From assembly GCA_900752215.1 (NCBI GenBank), contig CAADUO010000030.1, forward strand, positions 22,007 to 86,006: a stretch of DNA of 64,000 nucleotides, read 5' to 3'. The position numbers were made by a program, and so were the translations under genes. Below are positions 43,466-51,344 of the stretch, in pieces. Position 1 is the first letter of the stretch. Every line of letters starts with the position of its first letter. The notes under the pieces were generated by a model that saw only the letters and a list, made by a program, of their open reading frames with translations, searched no databases and was not told where the DNA came from. The DNA is from an uncultured Collinsella sp. (GTDB lineage Bacteria; Actinomycetota; Coriobacteriia; Coriobacteriales; Coriobacteriaceae).

Positions 43466-44362
43466 ATGAAGCTCCAGCAGCTCAGATATGTCGTCAAAGT
43501 TGCCGAATGCGGTAGCATCACCGAGGCCTCGCGCCGGCTCTTTGTGTCGCAGCCCTCGATTACCGCGTCGATTCGCGATCTCGAAAACGAGATGGGTGTG
43601 CATATCTTTGAGCGCACCAACAAGGGTGTCATTGTGTCCGAGGAAGGCGAGACCTTCTTGGGGTACGCGCGCCAGGTGCTCGACCAGGCCGACCTGCTCG
43701 AGGGCAAGTACAAAGGTACGTCCGAGCAGGTGCCGCACTTTAGTGTGAGCTGCCAGCATTATTCCTTTGCCGTTAATGCGTTTGTCGATGTGATCCGCGA
43801 GTTCGATGCCGCGCGCTACGACTTTACCCTGCGCGAGGAGCAGACCCACGAGATTATCGAGGATGTCGCGCATATGAAAAGCGAGCTGGGCATCCTGTAT
43901 CTGTCGGAGCACAATCGCGAGGTCATCGAGCGCATGCTGGTGGCCAACGAGCTCGTGTTCGAAGGGCTCTTCTGCGCCACGCCGCATGTCTTCGTCTGCG
44001 CCGACCATCCGCTGGCGGGCCGCTCCAGCGTGACGCTCGAGGATCTGGAAGACTACCCGTTCCTGTCCTACGAGCAGGGCAGCTATAACTCGTTTTATTA
44101 TTCCGAGGAGCTGACCTCGACCTTTGAGCGTCGCAAGAATATCCGCGTGCGTGACCGTGCGACGCTGTTCAATTTGGCCATGGGCCTCAACGGCTACACG
44201 GTATGCTCGGGCGTGATCAGCCACGAGCTCAACGGCCCCGGCATTATCTCGATTCCGCTCGACGTGGACGAGTACATGGAGATCGGCATTATTACGCGCA
44301 AGAACACGACGCTCACGCGCTACGGTCGGGCCTATATCGACGCGATTCGTCAGCATATCTAG
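43466..44362 (+). CDS. LysR family regulator adjacent to MetE-like enzyme
   Basis: The 298-residue regulator has an N-terminal winged helix (MKLQQLRYVVKVAECGSITE, then ASRRLFVSQPSITASIRDLE) and a LysR effector domain. Its N-terminus resembles CysB/MetR-like regulators. ATG 43466 follows TAAGGAGACAGCC; the longer upstream frame runs antisense-like through the HAD gene. A palindromic T-N11-A site lies between it and the downstream MetE-like gene. Inference: it controls that gene and sulfur amino-acid metabolism. Confidence 0.85.
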   Translation: MKLQQLRYVVKVAECGSITEASRRLFVSQPSITASIRDLENEMGVHIFERTNKGVIVSEEGETFLGYARQVLDQADLLEGKYKGTSEQVPHFSVSCQHYSFAVNAFVDVIREFDAARYDFTLREEQTHEIIEDVAHMKSELGILYLSEHNREVIERMLVANELVFEGLFCATPHVFVCADHPLAGRSSVTLEDLEDYPFLSYEQGSYNSFYYSEELTSTFERRKNIRVRDRATLFNLAMGLNGYTVCSGVISHELNGPGIISIPLDVDEYMEIGIITRKNTTLTRYGRAYIDAIRQHI

Positions 44363-44408
44363 GCTGCTGTGCTCCGCACGGTTCAAGTCTCTTTATGACA
44401 GTCCAGAC

Positions 44409-44431
44409 TGATATAGGAAGCATCTATATCA
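44409..44431. promoter_or_regulatory. LysR-type operator upstream of the MetE-like gene
   Basis: TGATATAG (44409-44416) and CTATATCA (44424-44431) are perfect 8-bp inverted repeats with a 7-bp spacer, containing T-N11-A (44414-44426), the LysR consensus geometry. An AT-rich promoter region follows (TTATAA, TATATT). Confidence 0.65.
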
Positions 44432-44463
44432 AACTGTTATAAACGTATATTTTACGATGGCCA

Positions 44464-44477
44464 TATGAGCGCTCATA
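44464..44477. promoter_or_regulatory. 14-bp perfect palindrome in the leader of the MetE-like gene
   Basis: TATGAGCGCTCATA is a perfect palindrome 40 bp before the start codon. It could be an operator or a chance site. Confidence 0.35.
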
Positions 44478-44517
44478 CTCTGTCCCAGTAAAGCAACCAA
44501 TGCAAAGGGAGATATCT

Positions 44518-45651
44518 ATGAGCACTTCGATTCAACCGAACGCGCCGTTTCGCGCCGATATCGTCGGCAGTTTTCTTCGTCCGCAGGCTGTAAAGGATGC
44601 CCGTGCCGCCTATGTCGCGGGTAAACTTGACGCTTCCGGCCTTAAGGCCGTCGAGGACGATGCTATTCGCGATTTGGTGGCAAAGCAGAAGGCCGCCGGC
44701 CTGCAGGTCATCACCGATGGCGAGTTTCGCCGCAGCTACTGGCACCTCGATTTTATGTGGGGGCTGAACGGCGTCGAGCGTCGCACCTCGCGTACGGGAT
44801 ATATGTTCCACGACGAGGAGACCACGGCCGATACCGCCGTGGTGACTGGCTCCATCAGCGGCGAGAACCACCCCTTCGTCGAGCACTTTAAGTTTGTCAA
44901 GGCACTTGAGGGCGAGGACCACGTTGCACGCCAGACCATCCCGGCGCCTATCCAGACGTTCTCTGAGGTCACGCTCGACCGCTGCGATGGCCAGCAGGAG
45001 AGCCTGCGCGCTGTCTATAAGACCGATGAGGAACTTGCCGACGCCATCGCAGCCGCTTATCGTACGGTGATCGCCGACCTGTACGCTGCAGGCTGCCGCA
45101 ACATCCAGTTTGATGACTGCACCTGGGGCATCTATTGCGATACCGACTTTGTGTCCAAGACCGGCATGAGCCCGGTTGATCTGCAAAAGGTGAGTGAGCT
45201 GGGCGTGGCGCTCAACAACGCCGCTATCGAGGGCAAGCCCGACGACCTGGTCATTAACACGCATGTGTGCCGCGGTAACTACCACTCTACCTATGCCTTC
45301 GAGGGTGGCTATGACCCCATCGCGCCATACCTGTTCGCAAACGAGGATGTTGACGCATTTTACCTGGAGTTCGATACGCCGCGCGCCGGCGGTTTTGAGC
45401 CGTTGAGGTACGTTGCCCCTGGCAAGAAGGTCGTGTTGGGCCTGGTGACCACCAAGGCCGCTGAGCTTGAGGACGAGGATGCCATCGTCGAGCGTATTCA
45501 CGAGGCTGCAAAGTATGTTCCGCTCGAGAACCTGTATCTGTCTCCGCAGTGCGGCTTTGCCAGCTGCGAGATTGGCAACAAGCTGACCGAGGACGAGCAA
45601 TGGGCAAAGATCGCGCTGGTCAAGCGTATTGCCGAGCGCGTTTGGAAATAG
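44518..45651 (+). CDS. MetE-like cobalamin-independent methionine synthase family protein
   Basis: The 377-residue TIM-barrel matches the YxjG/YxjH branch of C-terminal MetE-like proteins: ADIVGSFLRP, EFRRSYWHLDFMWG, FDDCTWGIY, HVCRGNYHST and LYLSPQCGFAS. His/Cys residues in the last two motifs form the zinc site that activates homocysteine. It lacks the N-terminal MetE domain, so the methyl donor may not be methyl-tetrahydrofolate polyglutamate. AAGGGAGATATCT precedes ATG 44518. The palindromic operator and the LysR gene upstream suggest local control. Confidence 0.85.
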   Translation: MSTSIQPNAPFRADIVGSFLRPQAVKDARAAYVAGKLDASGLKAVEDDAIRDLVAKQKAAGLQVITDGEFRRSYWHLDFMWGLNGVERRTSRTGYMFHDEETTADTAVVTGSISGENHPFVEHFKFVKALEGEDHVARQTIPAPIQTFSEVTLDRCDGQQESLRAVYKTDEELADAIAAAYRTVIADLYAAGCRNIQFDDCTWGIYCDTDFVSKTGMSPVDLQKVSELGVALNNAAIEGKPDDLVINTHVCRGNYHSTYAFEGGYDPIAPYLFANEDVDAFYLEFDTPRAGGFEPLRYVAPGKKVVLGLVTTKAAELEDEDAIVERIHEAAKYVPLENLYLSPQCGFASCEIGNKLTEDEQWAKIALVKRIAERVWK

Positions 45652-45774
45652 CGGTAACGTTCGCAGGTGACGGCGCGTGCGAGACATGGCGCATCGCGTA
45701 CAATGGTTCGGATCGTATCGTTCGGGCAGGTAATCCGCTATGCTCGAGCGCCCTTCCATTTTGAAAGGACTCTC

Positions 45775-47109
45775 ATGTCCCAGTCCTCGACGCCCGCCGC
45801 CAGCGATGCCATCTACGACGCATCGTCGCTCGGCCGCCCGCGCATGTTTTTGCTCGGTCTGCAGCACCTGTTTGCCATGTTTGGCGCCACCGTGCTGGTG
45901 CCCGTGCTCACCGGTCTCTCGGTTTCGGCAACGCTTTTGTTTGCCGGTTTGGGCACGCTGCTGTTCCACTTCCTGTCGCGCGGTAAGGTGCCGGCATTTT
46001 TGGGCTCATCGTTTGCCTTTATTGCCGGTTATGCCGCAATCGCGCCCAACGGCGAGACCGAGCTTTTGCCCTACGCTTGTCTGGGCGTTGCTTGCGCCGG
46101 CCTGCTTTATCCGGTGCTTGCGGCGCTCTTCCGCGCCTTTGGCGCCAAGCGTGTCATGCGTTTCTTCCCGCCGGTGGTGACTGGCCCCATCGTCATTTCG
46201 ATCGGTCTGATCCTGGCGAGCTCCGCTATTGCTAACTGCCAGACCAACTGGCTTGTGGCTGTCATTGGCGTTGCCGTTATCGTCATCTGCAACATCTGGG
46301 GCCGTGGCATGGTCAAGATCGTGCCGATTTTGCTGGGCGTTGTGGTGAGCTATGCCGTTGCGGCTGCGCTCGGCGAGGTTGATTTCTCGGGCGTTGCCGC
46401 CGCTCCGTGGGTCGGTCTGCCCATCGTGTGGGACAACACCGTGTTTGCACTCTTTGGGCCGCAGTTCGATAACGGTCTTGCCACGACGGCCATCATCACC
46501 ATCATGCCGCTGGCCTTCGCGACCATGATCGAGCATATCGGCGATATCTCTGCTATCGGTTCGACTTGCGAGCGCAACTACATTGCCGATCCCGGTCTGC
46601 ATCGCACGCTGCTCGGCGACGGCCTTGCCACGATTCTGGCTTCGCTCTTTGGCGCTCCGGCCAACACTACGTATGGCGAGAACACCGGCGTGCTCGCCCT
46701 GACGCGCGTGTTCGACCCGCGCGTAATTCGAATTGCCGCGTGTTGCGCCATCGTGCTTTCGTTCTGCCCCAAGTTCGCCGCGGTCATCGCCGCCATGCCG
46801 GCATGCGTTATCGGCGGTGTGTCGCTCGTGCTCTACGGCATGATCAGCGCTGTGGGCGTCCGCAACCTCATCGAGAACCAGGTCGATTTCCAGAACAACC
46901 GCAACGTGCTGGTTGCCGCGCTGGTGCTCGTGCTTTCGCTCGGCATCGCGTACAGCACCGCCGGCGCCATCGTGTTGGAGCTGGGCGGCGTGACCATTTC
47001 GCTGTCCGGCATTGCCGTGGGCTCACTGGTGGGCATCGTGCTCAACGCCATCCTGCCCGGTAATGACTTTGAGTTCGATACTTCCGAGCTTGAGGAGACT
47101 ACTGAATAG
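45775..47109 (+). CDS. Uracil/xanthine-type permease (NCS2/SLC23)
   Basis: The 444-residue polytopic protein has 12-14 helices and NCS2 landmarks: GLQHLFAMFGATVLVPVLTG at the N-terminus, IEHIGDISAIG and GAPANTTYGENTGVLALTRV. The TTYGENTGV segment fits uracil permeases (UraA/PyrP) best. It imports nucleobases with H+. AAAGGACTCTC precedes ATG 45775. It is monocistronic, 123 bp after the MetE-like gene, with a long bidirectional terminator behind. Another NCS2-type transporter lies nearby at 47973. Confidence 0.88.
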   Translation: MSQSSTPAASDAIYDASSLGRPRMFLLGLQHLFAMFGATVLVPVLTGLSVSATLLFAGLGTLLFHFLSRGKVPAFLGSSFAFIAGYAAIAPNGETELLPYACLGVACAGLLYPVLAALFRAFGAKRVMRFFPPVVTGPIVISIGLILASSAIANCQTNWLVAVIGVAVIVICNIWGRGMVKIVPILLGVVVSYAVAAALGEVDFSGVAAAPWVGLPIVWDNTVFALFGPQFDNGLATTAIITIMPLAFATMIEHIGDISAIGSTCERNYIADPGLHRTLLGDGLATILASLFGAPANTTYGENTGVLALTRVFDPRVIRIAACCAIVLSFCPKFAAVIAAMPACVIGGVSLVLYGMISAVGVRNLIENQVDFQNNRNVLVAALVLVLSLGIAYSTAGAIVLELGGVTISLSGIAVGSLVGIVLNAILPGNDFEFDTSELEETTE

Positions 47110-47126
47110 TAGCTGCGTTCAGCCAA

Positions 47127-47174
47127 ATTAAAAATGGCGTCCATGCGTATGTGCGCGTGGACGCCATTTTTAAT
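47127..47174. terminator. Long bidirectional terminator
   Basis: Perfect 17-bp arms 47127-47143 and 47158-47174, with A-rich and T-rich ends. It ends the uracil permease gene and contains the stop codon of the convergent esterase gene (47170-47172). Confidence 0.92.
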
Positions 47175-47835
47175 GCGTCAGTATCCAGTGGATGCCGCGC
47201 GCCATGCGCAGGTCAGTTTGGGCAAAATGATTGCCGGGGTTGAGCTCCAGCGTTGTTGGGATGTCGCGCTCGATAAACAGCTTTTCCATCGCGCGCGTAT
47301 CGTCGAGTACGTGCCGCATCATGCGGTTGGGCGTCTTGGTTTCCTTTTTACCGAGCGACAGATAGGCGGCGTCGGGCGTAGCCGTCATCGTGCGCTCGCG
47401 CGCGTAGTCGATAAAGCCGGGGAACCACAGCGACCCCGATGCACTCGCCACGCGCTCAAAGACATCTGTTTGCCAAAGTGCCCACAGTGCAAAAAAACCC
47501 GCCAACGAGTAGCCGGCAACGCCGCGCCAGGCGGGCGGTTGCGGGAGCGATGATTCGGCCTGGGGGATTATCTGCTTCAACAACTCGTCAAGAAAACCAG
47601 CAGCCTGTCCGCCAAAGGGCTCGGCATCTCGTATAGTTCCGTCGCATTCCCAGGGGCTCAGCTCGCGATTCCAATCGAGCCCTCCAATGGCGACAAGGGT
47701 GAACGGCGGGCAGTCGAGCTCTCGGCAGCGCTCGTAGACTTCACTACCGTTGCCCATGACAACGGGGAGGTAGATGACGGGCGCGCCTTCCGCACACTCT
47801 GAATAAACGGTTATCTGCTTATGATGCGCTTCCAA
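47170..47835 (-). CDS. Alpha/beta-hydrolase esterase (Fes/BesA-like)
   Basis: The roughly 221-residue protein has the esterase fold with the nucleophile elbow GYSLAG, an oxyanion region (VAIGGLDWNRELSPW) and a C-terminal His in NPGNHF. It resembles BesA/IroE-type enterobactin or acyl esterases. There is no signal peptide, so it probably acts in the cytoplasm. The start is uncertain: TTG 47835 has GAGAGAAG 6 bp upstream, while an in-frame GTG at 47883 coincides with a GACAAT -10-like box. Siderophore hydrolysis is only a guess. Confidence 0.7.
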   Translation of the reverse strand: MEAHHKQITVYSECAEGAPVIYLPVVMGNGSEVYERCRELDCPPFTLVAIGGLDWNRELSPWECDGTIRDAEPFGGQAAGFLDELLKQIIPQAESSLPQPPAWRGVAGYSLAGFFALWALWQTDVFERVASASGSLWFPGFIDYARERTMTATPDAAYLSLGKKETKTPNRMMRHVLDDTRAMEKLFIERDIPTTLELNPGNHFAQTDLRMARGIHWILTH

Positions 47836-47910
47836 GGCAGGCTTCTCTCGGTGTTGTGATATTGACAGCCTCAATTGTCGCACGCTGACACGGGGGCAGA
47901 CGCTAAAAGA

Positions 47911-47945
47911 AAGGCGCGGAGCCGCTCGATGCGATTCCGCGCCTT
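47911..47945 (-). terminator. Terminator of purine permease gene
   Basis: AAGGCGCGGA (47911-47920) pairs with TCCGCGCCTT (47936-47945); on minus it is followed by TCTTTTAG. Confidence 0.8.
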
Positions 47946-47972
47946 GTTGTTTTGCTTTAGCAGACTATGCCG

Positions 47973-49283
47973 TTACGCCACGAAGAAGTAGACGAGGAAG
48001 GCGAGGGCTGCGATCCACATGAGCGGCTTGATCTTGGAGGCCTCGCCCTTAAAGAGCGCGACGACCACGTAGGCGATAAAGCCCAGGCCAATGCCGGCAG
48101 AGATGGAGTAGGTGAAGGGCACGCCGGCGACAATCATGAACGCCGGGAAACCCTGCGACACGTCGGACCAGTCGATCTCGGAGGCCTCGCTCATCATGAG
48201 GTAGCCGACGTAGACCAGAGCACCGCAGGTGGCGGCGCTGGAAACGATGGTGACGATGGGGGAGAAGAACGCGGCGAGAATGAACAGCACGCCGGTGGTG
48301 ACGGAGGTGAGACCCGTGCGGCCACCGTCGGCAGCGCCAGAGGTGGACTCGACGAAGGTGGTGATGGAGGAGACACCCATGAAACCGCCCACAGCAGCGG
48401 CGGCGGAGTCGACGATCAGGATCTCCTTGATATTCTCGACGTTGCCGTCGTCGGTGAGGAACTCGCCCTGCTTGGCCACGGCCATCGCGGTGCCCATGGT
48501 GTCGAAGAAGTCACTCATGAGCAGCGAGAACGAGATGACGAGGAGCGTGGGGTCGGTAAGGACCTTGACGATGGCGGGCACGCCGCCGGCGTCGGCGATG
48601 GGGCCACCGATGCTCGAGAAGTCGAGCGGGGCGATGATACCGGTCGGAGCCTGGGTCACACCTAGGGGGATACCGGCGATGACGGCGACGACGATGCCGA
48701 TGAGCAGCGAGCCGGGGACGTTGCGGCAGGCGAGGGCGACTGTCACTAGGATGGAGATGATGCCGACGATGAAGGTGGGGGAGGTGATGTCGCCCAGACC
48801 GACGAGTGTACCGGCGCCAGCGGTGATAATGCCGGCATCGCACAGGCCAATCATGGCGATGAACAGGCCCAGACCCACCGAGATGGCGTGACGCAGGACA
48901 ACCGGGATGGCGTCCATGATGGCCTCGCGCAGGCCACAAAGCACGAGCAGCAAGATGACGATACCCTCGAGGAAGATGACGCTCATGGCCACGTGCCAGT
49001 CACCGCCGCAGACGGTGGTGGTGATTCCAGCGATCATCGCGTTGACGCCTAAGCCCGACGCGCAGGCGAGCGGGCGGTTAGCGAAGATGCCCATGCAGAT
49101 GGTCATGATGCCGGCGCCCAGGCAGGTGGCGCAGGCGAGCGCTCCCGCATCGATGCCAGCGCCCGAGAGCACCGCGGGGTTGACGGCGATGATGTAGGCC
49201 ATCGCCAGGAATGTTGTCAGTCCAGCGCGGAGTTCGGTCCCGATTGTGGACTTGCGCTCACTGACGTGAAATAGTTCGTCCAT
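47973..49283 (-). CDS. NCS2 purine permease (AzgA/PbuG type)
   Basis: The 436-residue polytopic protein has AzgA-family landmarks: TELRAGLTTFLAMAYIIAVNP near the start, GLGVNAMIAG, and a long GALVYVGYLMMSE helix region near the end. Members import adenine, guanine or hypoxanthine with H+. AAGGAAAGGGTATGC precedes ATG 49283. No purine riboswitch is recognisable in the 190 bp upstream. It is monocistronic. Confidence 0.9.
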   Translation of the reverse strand: MDELFHVSERKSTIGTELRAGLTTFLAMAYIIAVNPAVLSGAGIDAGALACATCLGAGIMTICMGIFANRPLACASGLGVNAMIAGITTTVCGGDWHVAMSVIFLEGIVILLLVLCGLREAIMDAIPVVLRHAISVGLGLFIAMIGLCDAGIITAGAGTLVGLGDITSPTFIVGIISILVTVALACRNVPGSLLIGIVVAVIAGIPLGVTQAPTGIIAPLDFSSIGGPIADAGGVPAIVKVLTDPTLLVISFSLLMSDFFDTMGTAMAVAKQGEFLTDDGNVENIKEILIVDSAAAAVGGFMGVSSITTFVESTSGAADGGRTGLTSVTTGVLFILAAFFSPIVTIVSSAATCGALVYVGYLMMSEASEIDWSDVSQGFPAFMIVAGVPFTYSISAGIGLGFIAYVVVALFKGEASKIKPLMWIAALAFLVYFFVA

Positions 49284-49476
49284 GCATACCCTTTCCTTGT
49301 TCGGCCCCGAGTTTAGGCCGATTGACACGAACTCACCCACTATATCGCCTTTGTGAAGTTGGTGTTCCTCGCATGTTGATGTTCGGCGGTTTGCAACGGA
49401 CGGGCGGTATCTTTCGCATGAAATTGTGTAGGTACCGTATACTTAAGCGGTTACAACGACCCCTATGGAGGAACGT

Positions 49477-49896
49477 ATGATTAAAGAGCTTTGCCACGAC
49501 GAGGCTATCCTGTCCCAGCGTTGCGAGGTTGCGACCGTCGAGGACGAGTCGGTTGCTCAGGACCTGATCGATACCATCAAGTCGCTCGACGATGCCGGCT
49601 GCTTGGCCGCCAACCAGATTGGCGTTACCAAGAAGGTCTGCGTCTATCTGGACGACGCCGGCGAGCCCCACGTGCTCTACAACCCCCGTCTGGTGTTTGG
49701 CCTGGGCGCCAGTAAGATGGAGGAGAGCTGCCTGACGCACGAGGAGGTCACCAAGTCCACGCGCTATATCAAGTGCAAGGTCGCTTATGACGTGATCGTC
49801 GACGGCAAGATGCGCGAGCGCAAGCAGGACTTTGTGGGCTTCGAGGCGCAGATGATTCAACACATGATTGACCACTGTCTAGGAAAGTTGGTCTAA
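49477..49896 (+). CDS. Peptide deformylase-like protein with HMIDH in place of HEIDH
   Basis: The 139-residue protein has the PDF fold: motif 1 GCLAANQIGV (41-50), motif 2 MEESCLTHEE with metal-ligand Cys85, motif 3 QHMIDH with metal ligands His129 and His133. Deformylases have HExxH; here Glu, the general base, is Met130. Metal binding may persist but normal deformylation is unlikely. The alternative is a regulatory or substrate-sequestering role. TATGGAGGAACGT precedes ATG 49477. A second PDF with intact HEIDH is at 59265-59675. Confidence 0.8.
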   Translation: MIKELCHDEAILSQRCEVATVEDESVAQDLIDTIKSLDDAGCLAANQIGVTKKVCVYLDDAGEPHVLYNPRLVFGLGASKMEESCLTHEEVTKSTRYIKCKVAYDVIVDGKMRERKQDFVGFEAQMIQHMIDHCLGKLV

Positions 49897-49930
49897 GGGG
49901 ACCAAAGCACCGCACTTCGTCTCTTTTGGT

Positions 49931-49964
49931 CCGGACGTGACATTGTTGTCATGTCCGGGCTTTT
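49931..49964 (+). terminator. Intrinsic terminator after deformylase-like gene
   Basis: CCGGACGTGACA (49931-49942) pairs with TGTCATGTCCGG (49947-49958, one G-U), followed by GCTTTT. Confidence 0.85.
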
Positions 49965-50027
49965 GTGTTTAGCGCCTTTTTGTTTGGTGACAATAACCTT
50001 AGCAGGAACGTAAAGCTAGGAGGCGCT

Positions 50028-50993
50028 ATGTGTACGAGCATTCGATTTACCGATAATTCTGGTCACATGTATCTAGGCCGCAACCTAGACTGGAGCTTTG
50101 ACTACGGCCAACAGGTTCGCGTGATGCCGCGCGGGTTCCACGTCCCGTATTCGTTTATCGACGATGCGTCGGCGGCGCACGCGGTAATCGGCATGTGCAT
50201 CGATTACGAGAACTACCCTATGTTCTTCGACTGCGGCAACGATGCGGGCCTCGCCGTGGCGGGCCTCAATTTCCCGGGTTATGCCGAGTATGCCGAGGGC
50301 CCTGTCGACGGCAAGAACAATATCGCGGCCTATGAGTTTCCCCTGTGGGTGGCAGCGACGTTCTCGACGGTCGATGAGGTCGAGGCCGCGCTGCGCGACA
50401 CGGTGATTGTCGCCAAATCTGCCGGAGAGGGGCTGGGCGTGTCGCTGCTCCATTGGATTATCGGCGACAGCCAGCGCAGCATCGTGGTCGAGATGATGGC
50501 TGACGGCCTGCATGTATACGACAATCCGGTCGACACCCTTGCCAATCAGCCGACTTTCCCGTGGCACATGGAAAACCTGCGCACCTATATCACAGCCACA
50601 AGCGATTTTCCGCAGACGGCGACATGGCGTGGCGCCGAGCTTAAGCCCTATGGAGCCGGTGCCGGCATGCGCGGCATTCCGGGCGATTGCTATTCGCCGA
50701 GCCGTTTTGTAAAGGCGGCGTACCTCAATGCCAATTACCCACAAAAGGAGAGCGAGACCGAAAACGTCGTTCGCATGTTCCGCTCGCTCGAGGGCGTGGT
50801 GATGATCGAGGGAGCGTCCAGGATGGGCGATGGCAAGTTCGAGAAGACTATCTACACCGGATGCTTTAGCGCGCGCACGGGCAATTATTACTACGCGATG
50901 TATGGGGATCCGTCGATTCGCTACGTGAGCCTGATGGATGCCGAGGGCGCGAGCCCCGATAGGCTCGTGGTTCCCGAGCCGCGCCGTTCGTAG
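50028..50993 (+). CDS. Choloylglycine hydrolase family protein, probable bile salt hydrolase
   Basis: The 321-residue Ntn-hydrolase begins MCTSI, so the nucleophile Cys2 is exposed after Met removal. R18, D21, N81 (GLNFPGYAEY), N173 (TLANQPTF) and R226 (GDCYSPSRF) match the five catalytic residues of bile salt hydrolases. It likely deconjugates glyco- and tauro-bile acids in the cytoplasm. The substrate loop reads ANQP where many BSHs have TNNP. TAGGAGGCGCT precedes ATG 50028. Penicillin V acylase activity is the main alternative. Confidence 0.85.
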   Translation: MCTSIRFTDNSGHMYLGRNLDWSFDYGQQVRVMPRGFHVPYSFIDDASAAHAVIGMCIDYENYPMFFDCGNDAGLAVAGLNFPGYAEYAEGPVDGKNNIAAYEFPLWVAATFSTVDEVEAALRDTVIVAKSAGEGLGVSLLHWIIGDSQRSIVVEMMADGLHVYDNPVDTLANQPTFPWHMENLRTYITATSDFPQTATWRGAELKPYGAGAGMRGIPGDCYSPSRFVKAAYLNANYPQKESETENVVRMFRSLEGVVMIEGASRMGDGKFEKTIYTGCFSARTGNYYYAMYGDPSIRYVSLMDAEGASPDRLVVPEPRRS

Positions 50994-51016
50994 CCGTTAG
51001 CTTTACTGCAATGCAA

Positions 51017-51052
51017 AGCGGCCCTGCGTCTCTCGTGAGGCGCAGGGCCGCT
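51017..51052. terminator. Terminator palindrome, copy 1
   Basis: AGCGGCCCTGCG pairs with CGCAGGGCCGCT, a 13-bp stem 23 bp after the bile salt hydrolase stop. A homologous palindrome lies 2.0 kb downstream at 53052-53086. Confidence 0.8.
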
Positions 51053-51344
51053 TGGTAGATCAGAAGTTGAAGGCAAACATGATGCCGATGACTTTGTCAA
51101 GATATATTAAACAAACGGTAGCTTCAATTCATCTTTGGAATAATAGCCGTTCAAAAGCGAATCGATTGGCTCATTTAGATTATATAAAATTTCTTTAGTT
51201 TTACTTCCGAGCGGCGCGCCGGGCATCTGGCATCAACGGATTCCCTGTTTTGGCGCTTCGAAGGCACGGACTCCGTTTCGTTAATTTCTGATTAGAAATG
51301 CTGAAAATCCAGTCAGAAGCGGGCTGGGGAACGGGGCAATAAAA
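51053..51344. other. AT-rich upstream region of the Tat lipoprotein gene
   Basis: This 290-bp stretch has clearly lower GC than its surroundings (TTAGATTATATAAAATTTC and similar tracts). No gene or clear repeat is visible. It presumably holds the promoter of the next gene and may mark acquired DNA. Confidence 0.5.

Noticed and set aside
44380..44395. GGTTCAAGTC, resembling a tRNA T-loop
   Set aside because: Flanking bases do not form a T stem or acceptor stem, so no tRNA is present.
49284..49476. Possible purine riboswitch ahead of the purine permease
   Set aside because: I could not find the conserved purine aptamer core on the minus strand.
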